64,000 nt of DNA from Candidula unifasciata (lineage: Eukaryota > Mollusca > Gastropoda > Stylommatophora > Geomitridae). Below are positions 31,537 to 42,419 of the stretch, piece after piece. The number at the start of each line of letters is the position of its first letter. The first letter of the stretch is position 1. A program made the position numbers and the translations under genes. The notes below the pieces were generated by a model. It was not told the DNA's origin, searched no databases, and saw nothing but the letters and a program-made list of their open reading frames with translations. Location: assembly GCA_905116865.2 (NCBI GenBank), contig CAJHNH020002552.1, positions 21,001 through 85,000 of the forward strand, written 5' to 3'.

Positions 31537-31890
31537 CTTTGGCGTCTGTGGCTTAGATAAACTAAAAGTAAAAGATCCTTTTCCCCGCCTTCCGGCATAT
31601 TGGGCACATGGGGCTAGACCTATAAATTATATACCAAGCGGCCCTTGGCGTAGTGATGCTGGCAGCATCATGCCGGTTGCCTTTGACTTCCCAGGACTGT
31701 ACCCGGTACCCACCCAAGGCTGGGTCCACCTGGGAGTCAAGGTCATTTTTGAAAAAGGTCCGGCCCTTGTTAGGACCCGAACCCACGACTTTTCGATCCA
31801 CAGGAGAGCGTCTATCCGCGAGACCATGGCGGCTGCTCTGTGGCCTAGATACGCCTCGTAATTCCTATGTATCCGGTTCGACTGAAAATA
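31537..31890 (+). mobile_element. SINE C head interrupted by SINE A
   Basis: tttggcgtctgtggcttaga (31540-) is a family C head. It resumes after the inserted A copy as tgtggcctagatacgcctcg then taattcctatgtatccggtt. Confidence 0.7.
31560..31838 (-). mobile_element. SINE A copy A9 with TSD, nested in SINE C
   Basis: Inverse A order: ccgccttccggcatattggg, tgatgctggcagcatcatgc, caaggctgggtccacctggg, cccgaacccacgacttttcg. The flanks tgtggcttagata (31547-31559) and tgtggcctagata (31839-31851) give a 13-bp TSD with one mismatch. Confidence 0.88.
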
Positions 31891-32411
31891 AAGGCGATTT
31901 GGCAACATTCCGTTTTGCGCTAATTTCAGTAACGGTCTCAGAGTTGACCATTTGTTTAACTTAAAAAAAAAGGGTAGGGTGGGAGTGCACAGTCTTCCTG
32001 TTTTCTGCAAATCCAATTTGGCAGACAGCAAACGTTATTAAGTCTCGGCAAAACATGACGTCAACTTGCAGCGTACAACATTGCATGATTAGAAATCGTT
32101 AGGGGGAAATTTATTTGTTGTTATCACAATATATGGATCGATGAGCTAGTTACGCTAATGAGAACTGAACTGTGGGTAAATTAGATCAATGATGGTTGAA
32201 CTACTCTGTGCTGGCAAGCTGATGTTCTCGCATGGAGTATTTTATGTTGGAGATTGATTACATGTTTCAGATACCGACTGATACTGGGGTGTAGGCTGCT
32301 GGGTAGGGAAAACTGAGACTGAGAAGAAAAAAAGGGGGGCGGGGGAGGGTATGTACAAAAGTACGAACGAACAAAACTTAAATCGTTGAACCTATTATCT
32401 TTTAGCATGTC

Positions 32412-32427
32412 TAGCTCTCTCTCTCTC

Positions 32428-32463
<36 letters not shown>

Positions 32464-32497
32464 CTCTCTCTCTATTTCTCTCCCACTTTCTCTCTCC

Positions 32498-32538
<41 letters not shown>
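32412..32538. repeat. CT microsatellite (~125 bp)
   Basis: ctctctct runs with a few interruptions. 31891-32411 shows nothing else. Confidence 0.96.
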
Positions 32539-32539
<1 letters not shown>

Positions 32540-32635
32540 CCCACCACCTCCATGAGTAGACTTCCTCTTTTTTTCAAGCATTTGTTCGTTACTTTCACAT
32601 TTTTTTTTCCATTTAGAGTAAGCTAGCGTGGTGTC

Positions 32636-32795
32636 GCCCTGATGGAGTCGGACATTTTCGAGACTAGGTACTAGGTAAAGTCCTAGGAAGTAAAGGCGGT
32701 CGATGTTGACCACATCATCCACCATGTGCCGATTGGTCTATAATATAGATCTAACCCTGCATGCCTAGTATACACTAGGGCCTGGGAAAGGTTAA
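32636..32795 (+). mobile_element. SINE A, shortened copy
   Basis: tcgccctgatggagtcggac, taggaagtaaaggcggtcga, gccgattggtctataatata. Head lost; it directly precedes the 21-bp array. Confidence 0.75.
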
Positions 32796-32796
32796 T

Positions 32797-33465
32797 TAAG
32801 TACTTTGCTGGATTCTTTACCTACTTTGCTGCGTCTTTTACCTAATTTTCTGGTTCCTTGACCTACTTTGCTGGGTACTTGACCTACTTTGCTGGGTACT
32901 TGACCTACTTTGCTGGGTACTTGGCCTACTTTGCTGGGTACTTGACCTACTTTGCTGGGTACTTGACCTACTTTGCTGGGTACTTGACCTACTTTGCTGG
33001 GTACTTGACCTACTTTGCTGGGTACTTGACCTACTTTGCTGGGTACTTGACCTACTTTGCTGGGTACTTGACCTACTTTGCTGGGTACTTGACCTACTTT
33101 GCTGGGTACTTGACCTACTTTGCTGGGTACTTGACCTACTTTGCTGGGTACTTGACCTACTTTGCTGGGTACTTGACCTACTTTGCTGGATTCTTTACCT
33201 ACTTTGCTGCGTCTTTTACCTAATTTTCTGGTTCCTTGACCTACTTTGCTGGGTACTTGACCTACTTTGCTGGGTACTTGACCTACTTTCCTGGGTACTT
33301 GACCTACTTTGCTGGGTACTTGACCTGCTTTGCTGGGTACTTGACCTACTTTGCTGGGTACTTGACCTACTTTGATGGGTTCTTGACCTACTTTGATGGG
33401 TCCTTGACCTACTTTTCTGGGGCCTCGACCTACTTTTCTGGGGCCTCGACCTACTTTGCTTACTA
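32797..33465. repeat. Minisatellite, 21-bp unit, about 31 copies
   Basis: The unit tgacctactttgctgggtac(t) translates as YFAGYLT in one frame. An irregular segment (gattctttacctactttgct, gcgtcttttacctaattttc) occurs at 32811 and again at 33189, 378 bp (18 units) apart. The right end degenerates gradually. Confidence 0.95.
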
Positions 33466-33619
33466 TTATGTCTATTTGCCATTCAGTACAGAATATTACT
33501 ACTACTTCTAATTATTATTATTCTTCATAATATTGTTGTGTTGTAGATTTTGTTTTCAATTTTTTTTTCCAGGAAGTGTACTAACACCACTTGAATAATA
33601 GTATGTGGCAACATATAGC

Positions 33620-33765
33620 CACATTTGACCACACATGGCCACATCACCTGCAAGAGTACCGACTGGTCTGTCAAATATAGGCATAGCACTATATACCTCT
33701 AGCCCTATATGCCCATAACGTCTAAATGTGTTAAAAAGGGCCCTTTTACTTACTTTACTTTCTGA
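33620..33765 (+). mobile_element. SINE A, 3' half
   Basis: ggccacatcacctgcaagag, accgactggtctgtcaaata, cctctagccctatatgccca, ending ccttttacttactttacttt. Confidence 0.75.
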
Positions 33766-33784
33766 ATGTTTGATCATGTATGTA

Positions 33785-33980
33785 GCTAAGTCGATGTCTG
33801 TGGCTAAGGCGTTACGAACGCGCTTCGTGATTCTGAGCTGCCAGGGTGGATCCCAGCTGCAGGTAATTTAGCAGCAGACCGCATTAGGTTCTTTTCAACA
33901 ATGATTTCCAAACAGACCCTGCGGAGAGCAAAGGAAAACTTATAAACAGTAGACACAGTAAAATCATAAACAGCCCAAAA
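33785..33980 (+). mobile_element. SINE C copy (5' half)
   Basis: cgatgtctgtggctaaggcg, ttacgaacgcgcttcgtgat, gcagcagaccgcattaggtt. The 3' half is degenerate. Confidence 0.75.
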
Positions 33981-34547
33981 TGCTGGAGTTGTTTCATGTA
34001 AAGTTAAGTAAAGAATACTTAACTAACTTTTTATGTATGGTTAAACTAGAGAGATACTTCTTTTAAATTCATTAATTAGATCCCAAACTGAGTCAGTCTG
34101 GACCTAAACATTGTCTAGTAAAATCACAAGCAGCACAAATATGCTGGAGATAGTTTTGTAAAGTCCTGTAAAGTTTAGTAAAGATTATGCAACTAACTTT
34201 ATATATGTAGGTAAACTAGACACAATCATATTTGGCTCTCTGACTAAGCCAAACTGGCAACATGCCATAGACGGAAATAATATTAACATGCCAACACAAA
34301 AAGGAGAACACAAAGAGACATTGATCAGACTTTTCCACTAATGAGAAGTCAGCGTTGGTAAATGGAATCGATATATATTCCCTACTATCGTATTCTATGG
34401 CAGAATAAGCGACACGCTTTGTCGAGTTCATAGTGTGACTGTTCAAGAATGGAGACACGAATGCATGTTTTCTTCTTTTTCTTAATTTTATTTTTTACCA
34501 TCATCACCATTCATCGTCTTTATTATTATTATTGCCTTCTCTTCGTC

Positions 34548-34760
34548 TTCATCCATCTTCTTCTTCTTCTTGTTCTTCTTGTTCTTGTTCTTGTTTTAGT
34601 TCTTCCTCTTCTTCTTGTTCTTGTTCTTCTTCTTCTTCTTCTTCTTCTTCTTCTTCTTCTTCTTGTTCTTGTTCTTGTTCTTCTTCTTCTTCTTCTTCTT
34701 CTTCTTCTTCTTCTTCTTCTTCTTCTTCTTCTTCTTCTTCTTCTTTTCTTTTTCTTCTTC
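34548..34760. repeat. TTC/TTG microsatellite (~200 bp)
   Basis: Mixed TTCTTG and pure TTC runs. 33981-34547 and 34761-35150 show nothing named. Confidence 0.96.
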
Positions 34761-35154
34761 ACCTTCTTCCACTCCCCCTTTCCCCCTCGTCGCATCCTCC
34801 GCCCTCTACCTTTTCCGTCGTCTTCTCGTTCTTATCCCATTTATATTTAAATCGCACTTGAGGATAAACTGGAACTCCGGTTATAAAAAAGACAAAGTTA
34901 CACTAAAAGATGAATTAAGGTCAGCTTATCAGGGTGCCCCAGCAAGATAAGAGACACAATGACTCTGAGACCTAACGTTTCTAAACTGTGGAGACAACAG
35001 CTGTTTTTAAAAAAATAGTAATAGTACAAATAGGTCAAAAGATGATATCCAGATTTAACAGAGCAAAGAGCGGTGTCAGAACCTAAGGAACAATAATAAT
35101 AGAAATAACTATAGATACTGTGCTCTTAAACAAGACGTAAGCCACTGTGACGCC

Positions 35155-35665
35155 CCTCAAGAGAGTGAATGAGTGAGCGAGTGAATGGGTGAGAGAGTGA
35201 AGGGGTGAGAAAGTGAAGGGGTGAGCGAATGAATGGGTGTGGGAGTAAATGGGTAAGAGAGTGAGTGGATAAGAGAGTGAGTGGATGAGAGAGTGAGTGG
35301 ATGAGAGAGTGAATGGATGAGAGAGTAAATGAGTAAAAGAGTGAACGGACGAGAGAGTTAATGGATGAGCGAGTGAATGGGTGAGAGAGTTAATGGAGGA
35401 GAGAGTGAGTGGGTGAGACAGTGAATTGGTGAAGGAGTGAATGGGTTAGAGAATGAATGGAAGAGCGAGTGAATGGATGAGAGATTGAATGGGTCAGAGA
35501 GTGAATAGATGAGCGGGTGAATGGGTGAGAGATTGAATTGGTGAGATAGTTAATGAGTGAGACAGTGATTGGGTGAGGCAGTGAACGGATGAGAACGTGA
35601 ATGGGTGAGACAGTGAATCGGTGAGATATTTAATGGGTGAGACATTTAAGGGGTGAGAGAGTGCA
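35155..35665. repeat. Minisatellite gagtgaatgggtga, array 1
   Basis: About 500 bp of variable units built on gagtgaatgggtgagaga, drifting. The same motif forms array 2 at 37495-38462. Confidence 0.92.
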
Positions 35666-35689
35666 AATTCTAAGAGGAACTCATTAAAA

Positions 35690-35910
35690 CCCCTGTTCTA
35701 TTACAAGCATGTCTCGAAAGCGACCAATTAGGAGTGTTTCCTTTGAAGAAGTGCATCTGCCTGAGAGGCAAGGAAACCATCAGTCTGCAGACACATAAGC
35801 CTGATCTGTAAGACGAGTGTGCATGCAAAACTAAAGCTCTGGAACAAGACCGAAGTCCAGAAGTGGACGAACAACCAAATTCTACAGCAGGTGTACACTA
35901 AGAAGAAATA
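35690..35910 (+). mobile_element. Interspersed repeat G, copy G6
   Basis: tacaagcatgtctcgaaagc, gaagaagtgcatctgcctga, aaagctctggaacaagaccg, then aagaagaaat. Confidence 0.82.
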
Positions 35911-35993
35911 TAAGCAATTCATTCATTTTTATTATATTTATTTGCCATTCGGAACATTGTTATTATTATTAATATTATTATTCATATTATTGG

Positions 35994-36250
35994 AAGCTGC
36001 CGTGATGTAGCGGCTAGATGCTCGCATGCCGATCCAAAGGTCGTGGGTTCAAGTCCTTACGAACCCTACTTCAAAAAAATGACCTTGGCTTTCATTTGGA
36101 CGCAGCCTTAATTGGGTACCAGGTAATGTTCTGGGAAGCAAAGGCGACTGGTGTGATGCTGACCACATCGCCTACCGAGTACCGACTAGATTACGCAATA
36201 TATAGGTCTAGCCGTATATGTCACGTATGCCTAAAGGCGTAGAGAAGGAT
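35994..36250 (+). mobile_element. SINE A copy A12
   Basis: gctgccgtgatgtagcggct, aaggtcgtgggttcaagtcc, ggcgactggtgtgatgctga, ccgtatatgtcacgtatgcc. Head to tail present. Confidence 0.85.
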
Positions 36251-36429
36251 TATTATTAGTACGCACTTTAAAAGGTCTTATACACCAATAACACTTCCCC
36301 ACAGTGTTTCAGTGTTTACTTATCGTGGCCGCCCCTGAAGCAGACCACACATTAGGCACACACACTATTGATCTGCATATCTTCTTATTCTTCGTGTGCA
36401 TCAGCTGTAAACTCTGGCGGAACTGTATA

Positions 36430-37240
36430 TGAAAGCTTAAGGCGTATCCTTTACAGGACGTTGCAGAACCAACCCTAACAGCCCCTGGCTGTTGTGTGGT
36501 TTCTCTAGGCAAGTTTACATCCAGTAGTTTGCCATTGCTTTCTGGACGGTCGGATATGAAAGCTTTCTGAACGCAAAAGTTGCTTAGAAAAACCACAACA
36601 GCCACACACACACACACAAACACACACACACAAATGCTTGGTTCTGTTCTGCAACGTCCTGTAAAGAATACGCAACTAGGGGCCGCGTTAGTGCAGTCGA
36701 TAAGAGACTCGCTTTCAAATCCAGCTGCGACTCGCTGCAGCCCACGGTCGGTGTTCGAAACCGGGCGTCTCCCGGTGTTCACTCAGCCTCTAGGAAATGG
36801 GTACCAGAGTGATACTCTGGGGTAAATGGAGGAACGCCCCTGTAGCTACAGAGTTACGTGCGAACGGCGACGCAGGCGGACAATTCTTATCAGCTGTCCG
36901 CACTGGTGGCAGAGCACTTATGGTTTATAACCGTGTGCAATGACGCTGGTTCACATCTCCCGACTTTACCTTTTTTTTTAAACGCAACTAACTTTTTATG
37001 AAAGCTGTATTCCTCCTAGCTGTTATACTTGAAATCTGCAGCATCACTATCATAGAATATTAAAAGCATAATAGTTTGCACAGAAGCAAAGCACTGTTAT
37101 AGAATGGTAGAAAGCGTGAGAGTTTGCACAGAAGCCAAGCCATTTTCGTGAAATGGTTCGCTTCGCGCGTTGGCCTGTCTAGACGGCGCAACAAAACCTA
37201 CCCACACGCGTCTGTCAGGTTCGCATGACGTACCAGTATA
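36430..37240. mobile_element. Inverted pair of SINE C pieces plus H segment
   Basis: 36430-36562 is C 3' sequence on the minus strand (tatcctttacaggacgttgc). 36575-36678 is the same on the plus strand (gttctgcaacgtcctgtaaa), so the two can fold back. The plus copy is cut by SINE F (36679-36984) and resumes into H (36995-37240), the tail also seen at 3660-3895. Confidence 0.75.
36679..36977 (+). mobile_element. SINE F, full length with TSD
   Basis: tRNA-like head gggccgcgttagtgcagtcg, box B-like cggtgttcgaaaccgg; body ctgtagctacagagttacgt, tcttatcagctgtccgcact; end cgactttacctttttttt. Direct repeats acgcaacta lie on both sides (~36669-36678 and ~36982-36990). Confidence 0.85.
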
Positions 37241-37494
37241 CGTGAAACGTAGAGTGGATCGGCTGGAGCAATAGCTTTAGGTGGATACTAAACAGTTCTG
37301 GAAGATTTGGTTAGAGTGGTATAACATTGCAAGGTATGTTGTTGTTGTTCTTTTCATGGTTGTTGGGTGCAAGTTAGTGATGCAATGTTGTTTGATAACG
37401 CGTTGATTTGTTGTGTGACTATGCAGATTATTTGTCTTTATTTAGGAACTGGACGATATGGAGGGTTTTATAGCAGACACTGCCGTAGTTTTGA

Positions 37495-38098
37495 ATAGTG
37501 TGTGAGTGAGTGAGTAAGTGGGTGAGTGAGTGAAAGAATAATTGAGTAAGAGAGTAAGTGAATGAGAGAGTAAGTGAATGATAGAGTGATTGAGTAAGAG
37601 AATGATTAGTGTTGAGTGGATGAGGGAGAGAGTGCATGGATTTGAAAGTGAATGAATTAGAAACTGAATCAGAAGGTTAGTGGGTAGGTAAGTGAGTGAT
37701 CGAGAAGGTGACACAGTGAGATCGCATTAAAGAGTAAAAAGGTGTGTGAGTGAGACAATGAATAAGTAAAGAGTGAATGGGTGAGAGAGTAATTGAGTGA
37801 GAACGTGGAGTAGCAGTAAGTGTGTGAGGGAGAGAGTGCGTGGATTTTAAAGTGAGTGATTTAGAAACTGAATCAGAATGTGAGTGAGGAAGTGAGTTAG
37901 TGAAAGGGTGACTGGGTGAGAGAGTATAAGTTAGAGAGTAAGAAGGTGATTGAGTGAGTGAGTGAGAGAGTTAATGGGTAAGAAAGTGAATGGGTGAGAG
38001 AGTGAATGGGTGAGAGAGTGAATGGTTGAGACAGTGAATGGGTGAGAGAGTGAATGGGTGAGAGAGTGAATGGGTGAGAGTGTGTATGGGTAAGCTAG

Positions 38099-38152
<54 letters not shown>

Positions 38153-38462
38153 TGGGTGAGAGAGTAAATGGATAATAGGCTATATGGGTGAGAGCGTGAA
38201 TGAGTTTATAGTGAATAGGTGAGAGAGTAAAAAGGTGAGAAAGTGAATGGGCGAGAGAGTGAATGGGTGAGAAAGTGAATGGGTGAGAGAGTGAATGTGT
38301 GAGAGTGTGTATGGGTAAGCTAGTGGATGAGAGAGAGAGAGAGAATGAATGGGTTAAAGAGTGAATGGATAATAGGGAGTATGGGTGAGAGCGTGAATGA
38401 GTAAGATAGTGAATAGGTGAGAGAGAAATAGGTGAGAAAATGAATGGGTGAGAGAGTGAAGT
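37495..38462. repeat. Minisatellite gagtgaatgggtga, array 2
   Basis: Nearly 1 kb of the same motif as array 1, with an embedded GA run (38107-38146) and a repeated ~230-bp sub-block (gagagtgtgtatgggtaagc at ~38078 and ~38311). Confidence 0.93.
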
Positions 38463-38654
38463 TAACGGAACTAAAAAAGTCCTTGCATGTCTACCTAATC
38501 CGTAACATATTCAGAGACTCGTTTTACTTCCAGGACGCATCGAGCCAAATATAATAAACTCATTTTATAGACCAGTAGGTGGGAACTTTATCCGCCTTTA
38601 CTTCCCAGGACAACACTTTGAATCTATTGTAGGCTGAGTAATCCCCGTGTTAGC

Positions 38655-38955
38655 CTTGAGATCCCAGAAGAGAACAAAGTGTGGGGGAACAAAGAATAGA
38701 CTTACCCCCCCCCCCCTTTCCTCCAACTATCAAGCACGTCGTAGGAGGATACTAATAAAGGGTGTTCCCTTCAAAGTCGGAGTGCATCTGCCTGAGAGGC
38801 AAGTAACAAAAAATCTGCATACAAATAAGCCATATCTATAAAACGAACGTGCATGCAAAGCTAGAGTTCTGGATTAAGACCAAAGTTCAAGAGTGAACGA
38901 ACAACTATATCTTTCCAGGAGTTTACAGCCGGCTGAACGCAAAGAAGAAACATTT
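38655..38955 (+). mobile_element. Interspersed repeat G, copy G7
   Basis: caagcacgtcgtaggaggat, gtcggagtgcatctgcctga, tagagttctggattaagacc, gagtttacagccggctgaac, then aaagaagaaac. C run at 38705-38717. Confidence 0.85.
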
Positions 38956-38989
38956 AAATGTACTTTAGCGCGTGCGAGACTCACAGACC

Positions 38990-39480
38990 CACACACCCCT
39001 TTCATCATCATCAATTTCCACCACTGGCGTTAAGCGTTGTGGGGATGAACAGATGTGATCCATTGCTTGATGGACAGCAATGGCTGTTGTCATTCCGTGT
39101 CGATGTAGAAGCTCTTTAATGTCATCAGTCCAAATTATCCGTGGACGGCCTCTTCTTTTCACGTCAGATTTTCTCATGCGAAGCGCTTGCGTTGATAGTT
39201 GCATTCTTTCTAGATGACCATAATGTTTAATCTTCTATTTCTGAGTGTATGGTGTAGTTCTTACCGTCTGTTGATAATATCATTTCTAACTTTGTCTGAG
39301 ATGGTTAAGAGGACGGCTTTTCTCATTTCACAGGTGTTAATTTTACCTTGGTTAGCCTTTGATTATGTCCAAGTCTGGCACTGGTAGCACAGAGTTGGTA
39401 TAAATATACTGTTTATAATCTGTTTCTGGGCTCTCATACTTATGTTTGGATGTCTCAATAACGGTGTCAGTTGGTTATAT
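38990..39480 (-). mobile_element. LINE C-terminal tail
   Basis: The minus strand reads RRGRPRIIWTDDIKELLHRH, GMTTAIAVHQAMDH and, further 5', CEMRKAVLLTISDKV-like sequence. Same family as 19212-19590. Confidence 0.82.
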
Positions 39481-39589
39481 AAGTGCACTGGTTTGTTGGT
39501 ATCTTGTTTCTATTTCCCGATCTGTTCTCCGAGAATATACTTCCGAGATATTTAAATTCTTTAAAACGTAATAGAAGTAGGATAAATTG

Positions 39590-39900
39590 TTTATGCCTTT
39601 AGCGCATTAGGCGTATAGGTTAATTGTGTATCCTTTACAGGACGTTGCAGAACCAATCCCAACAGCCCCTGGCTGTTGAGTGGTTTTTCTAGGCAAATTT
39701 ACGTCCAGTAGTTTGCGTATAGAGTAACATTTATATTGTTATATATTATTCGGGCCAGATGAGTTATATGGTCAACATCATCGCTGGTCGCCTTTATTTT
39801 CAATATCATTACTTGGTACCCATTTTAGGCTTAGTCGACTGGGGTGCCAAGCTTGATTTTGATAAATAACATGTCCTAATACGAACTTGAAACCTTGACC
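39590..39900 (-). mobile_element. SINE A interrupted by a SINE C 3' piece
   Basis: 39590-39625 and 39719-39880 are A in inverse order (ttatgcctttagcgcattag; ggtacccattttaggcttag). 39633-39718 is C (tatcctttacaggacgttgc, tccagtagtttgc). Confidence 0.7.
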
Positions 39901-39948
39901 CTTGACCTCGGCAGACGATCGTCTAGTCATACAAACATACATCTATAC

Positions 39949-40150
39949 CAATGTTTCCTAAACTGTTTCTTAGTCGTGGCGCCTTTTTCCAATTAAAATT
40001 TTTCTACGGCGCCCTAACCTAAGTTACAAAAAAAAAAAAAAAATGCTTATTTGTATGAAAACGATTTAAAAAAAAAGAATATTTCGCAGCGCCCCTGTGA
40101 AGAGGTCGCGGCTTGCCGGGGCGCCGCCGCATACAGTTTGTGAATCACTA
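39949..40150. mobile_element. hAT-like MITE M2 (202 bp) with exact 8-bp TSD
   Basis: Same family as M1: gtttcctaaactg end, cgtggcgccttttt, cagcgcccctgtgaag, cagtttgtgaatcacta end. Exact direct repeats atctatac at 39941-39948 and 40151-40158. Confidence 0.9.
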
Positions 40151-40285
40151 ATCTATACATAAAAGAATTTGTCGTTACGTCAGCTCTTCATTTACTTTTT
40201 CGAGTTTATCACGAGACACTTAACATGGTTTACATATGGGCTCAAATATGCACTGCCACTTCAGATAGCTTTTAAGTGTGTGTGT

Positions 40286-40312
40286 TGGGGGGGGGGGGGG
40301 GGGGGGGGGAGA
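40286..40312. repeat. Poly-G tract
   Basis: About 24 G followed by gagaggg. Confidence 0.95.
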
Positions 40313-40519
40313 GGGCTTAAATATGATGGGTACCTGAATATGAAGGGGTAACAACCGTCTTTTCAGCTGCAACCAGATTACGAATTTGCAGAAACACACA
40401 GGGGCATCGCCGCAAAAAAATCATAGGGGAGAGAATGGACCACAGAGAACATTATAAGTGCACAACAATGACGATAGCAATAATAATTACTACTCTAATT
40501 ACTACAGCAAATGAATAAT

Positions 40520-40945
40520 AGCATCTTCATCCCTACTTAAATGTTATCAGTGCCAGACATGAAAAATAAATAGGGCACTAGAACAGAAAATAACTACCTG
40601 TGAAATGCGCTGTCTCCACAAGGTCACTAACAACACAAGAAGAGACAGGGTTACGAATGCTAGCAACAAAGAGAAAGTTGGAAGAAAACTATGTCTGGAT
40701 CATACTGACAAAGATTGAAATGGTTCGACCATCTAGTGATAATGCAGCCAGACCAAACTGCATTTGAGACTTTTTACAACAGAACATCTGGGAGGAAGGC
40801 GAGCGGAAGACCAAGAAAGAGATGGATAAAAGGTGTAGATGAAACGTGCAAAATGATGGACAAATTAATCACCCAAACCACCAGAGAAGCGCAAGACAAA
40901 TACAGAAAACTACGACGCTGGGCTGCAACCTTGTATCAGTGAGAC
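40520..40945 (+). mobile_element. LINE C-terminal tail leading into a 43-bp array
   Basis: KWFDHLVIMQPDQTAFETFY, SGRKASGRPRKRWIKGVDET, REAQDKYRKLRRWAATLYQ. Upstream frames are broken. The final codons are the start of the 43-bp repeat. Confidence 0.85.
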
Positions 40946-42205
40946 GACAAAACCACGACACTGGGCTACAACCTGGTATCAGTGAGACTACAAAACCACG
41001 ACACTGGGCTACAACCTGGTATCAATGAGACGACAAAACCACGACACTGGGCTACAACCTGGTATCAGTGAGACGACAAAACCACGACACTAGGCTACAA
41101 CCTGGTATCAGTGAGACGACAAAACCACGACACTGGGCTACAACCTGGTATCAATGAGACTACAAAACCACGACACTGGGCTACAACCTTGTGTCAATGA
41201 GGCTACAAAACCACGACACTGGGCTACAACCTGGTATCAATGAGACGACAAAACCACGACACTGGGCTACAACCTGGTATCAGTGAGACGACAAAATTAC
41301 GACACTAGGCTAGAACCTGGTATCAGTGAGACCACAAAACCACAACACTGGGCTACAACCTGGTATCAGTGAGACCACAAAACCACGACACTGGGCTACA
41401 ACCTGGTATCAATGAGACTACAAAACTACAACACTGGGCTACAACCTGGTATCAGTGAGACCACAAAACCACGACACTGGGCTACAACCTGGTATCAATG
41501 AGACGACAAAACCACGACACTGGGCTACAACCTGGTATCAATGAGACGACAAAACCACGACACTGGGCTACAACCTGGTATCAATGAGACGACAAAACCA
41601 TGACACTGGGCTACAACCTGGTATCAATGAGACGACAAAACCACGACACTGGGCTACAACCTGGTATCAATGAGACTACAAAACTACAACACTGGGCTAC
41701 AACCTGGTATCAGTGAGACCACACAACCACGACACTGGGCTACAACCTGGTATCAATGAGACGACAAAACCACGACACTGGGCTACAACCTGGTATCAGT
41801 GAGACGACAAAACCACGACACTGGGCTACAACCTGGTATCAGTGAGACGACAAAACCACGACACTGGGCTACAACCTGGTATCAATGAGACTACAAAACC
41901 GCGACACTGGGCTACAACCTTGTGTCAATGAGACTACAAAACCACGACACTGGGCTACAACCTGGTATCAGTGAGACGACAAAATTACGACACTAGGCTA
42001 CAACCTGGTATCAGTGAGACCACAAAACCACAACACTGGGCTACAACCTGGTATCAGTGAGACCACAAAACCACGACACCGGGCTACAACCTGGTATCAA
42101 TGAGACGACAAAACCACGACACTGGGCTACAACCTGGTATCAATGAGACGACAAAACCACAACACTGGGCTACAACCTGGTATCAGTGAGACCACAAAAG
42201 AAGAA
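40905..42205 (+). repeat. Minisatellite, 43-bp unit, about 30 copies, LINE-derived
   Basis: The unit is ccacgacactgggctacaac + ctggtatcaatgagacgaca + aaa. It is the terminal segment of the LINE: compare ggctacaacctggtatcggt at 14745. The last copy runs into cacaaaagaagaacactg, like the LINE 3' end. Variant units recur 688 bp (16 units) and 258 bp (6 units) apart. Confidence 0.95.
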
Positions 42206-42244
42206 CACTGAAAAAAAAAAAACTAGAGTGTAAAGGCTTTACAA

Positions 42245-42355
42245 CAGACATTTGATTTTAAATATCTAGGAACAACATTTACCGAAGAAGGGAATATGAA
42301 TACACATCTCGACATAAGTTGCAGCAAAGCAAATCAACTATTTAGACAGTTTACG
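42245..42355 (+). mobile_element. LINE RT 3' scrap
   Basis: KYLGTTFTEEG and HLDISCSKANQLF in shifted frames: the FKYLG motif region of an RT. Followed by C-rich sequence to 42390. Confidence 0.7.
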
Positions 42356-42419
42356 CCCTCCCCCCACCCCCCCACAACCACCAACCCCAGCAGCAATTCC
42401 AGGTGGAAGACCAATAGTT

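Noticed and set aside
32858..33223. Repeat protein with YFAGYLT units
   Set aside because: 21-bp minisatellite; no signal peptide, start context or conserved flanks.
40905..42205. CRISPR-like regular repeats
   Set aside because: Units are contiguous with no unique spacers; eukaryotic context.
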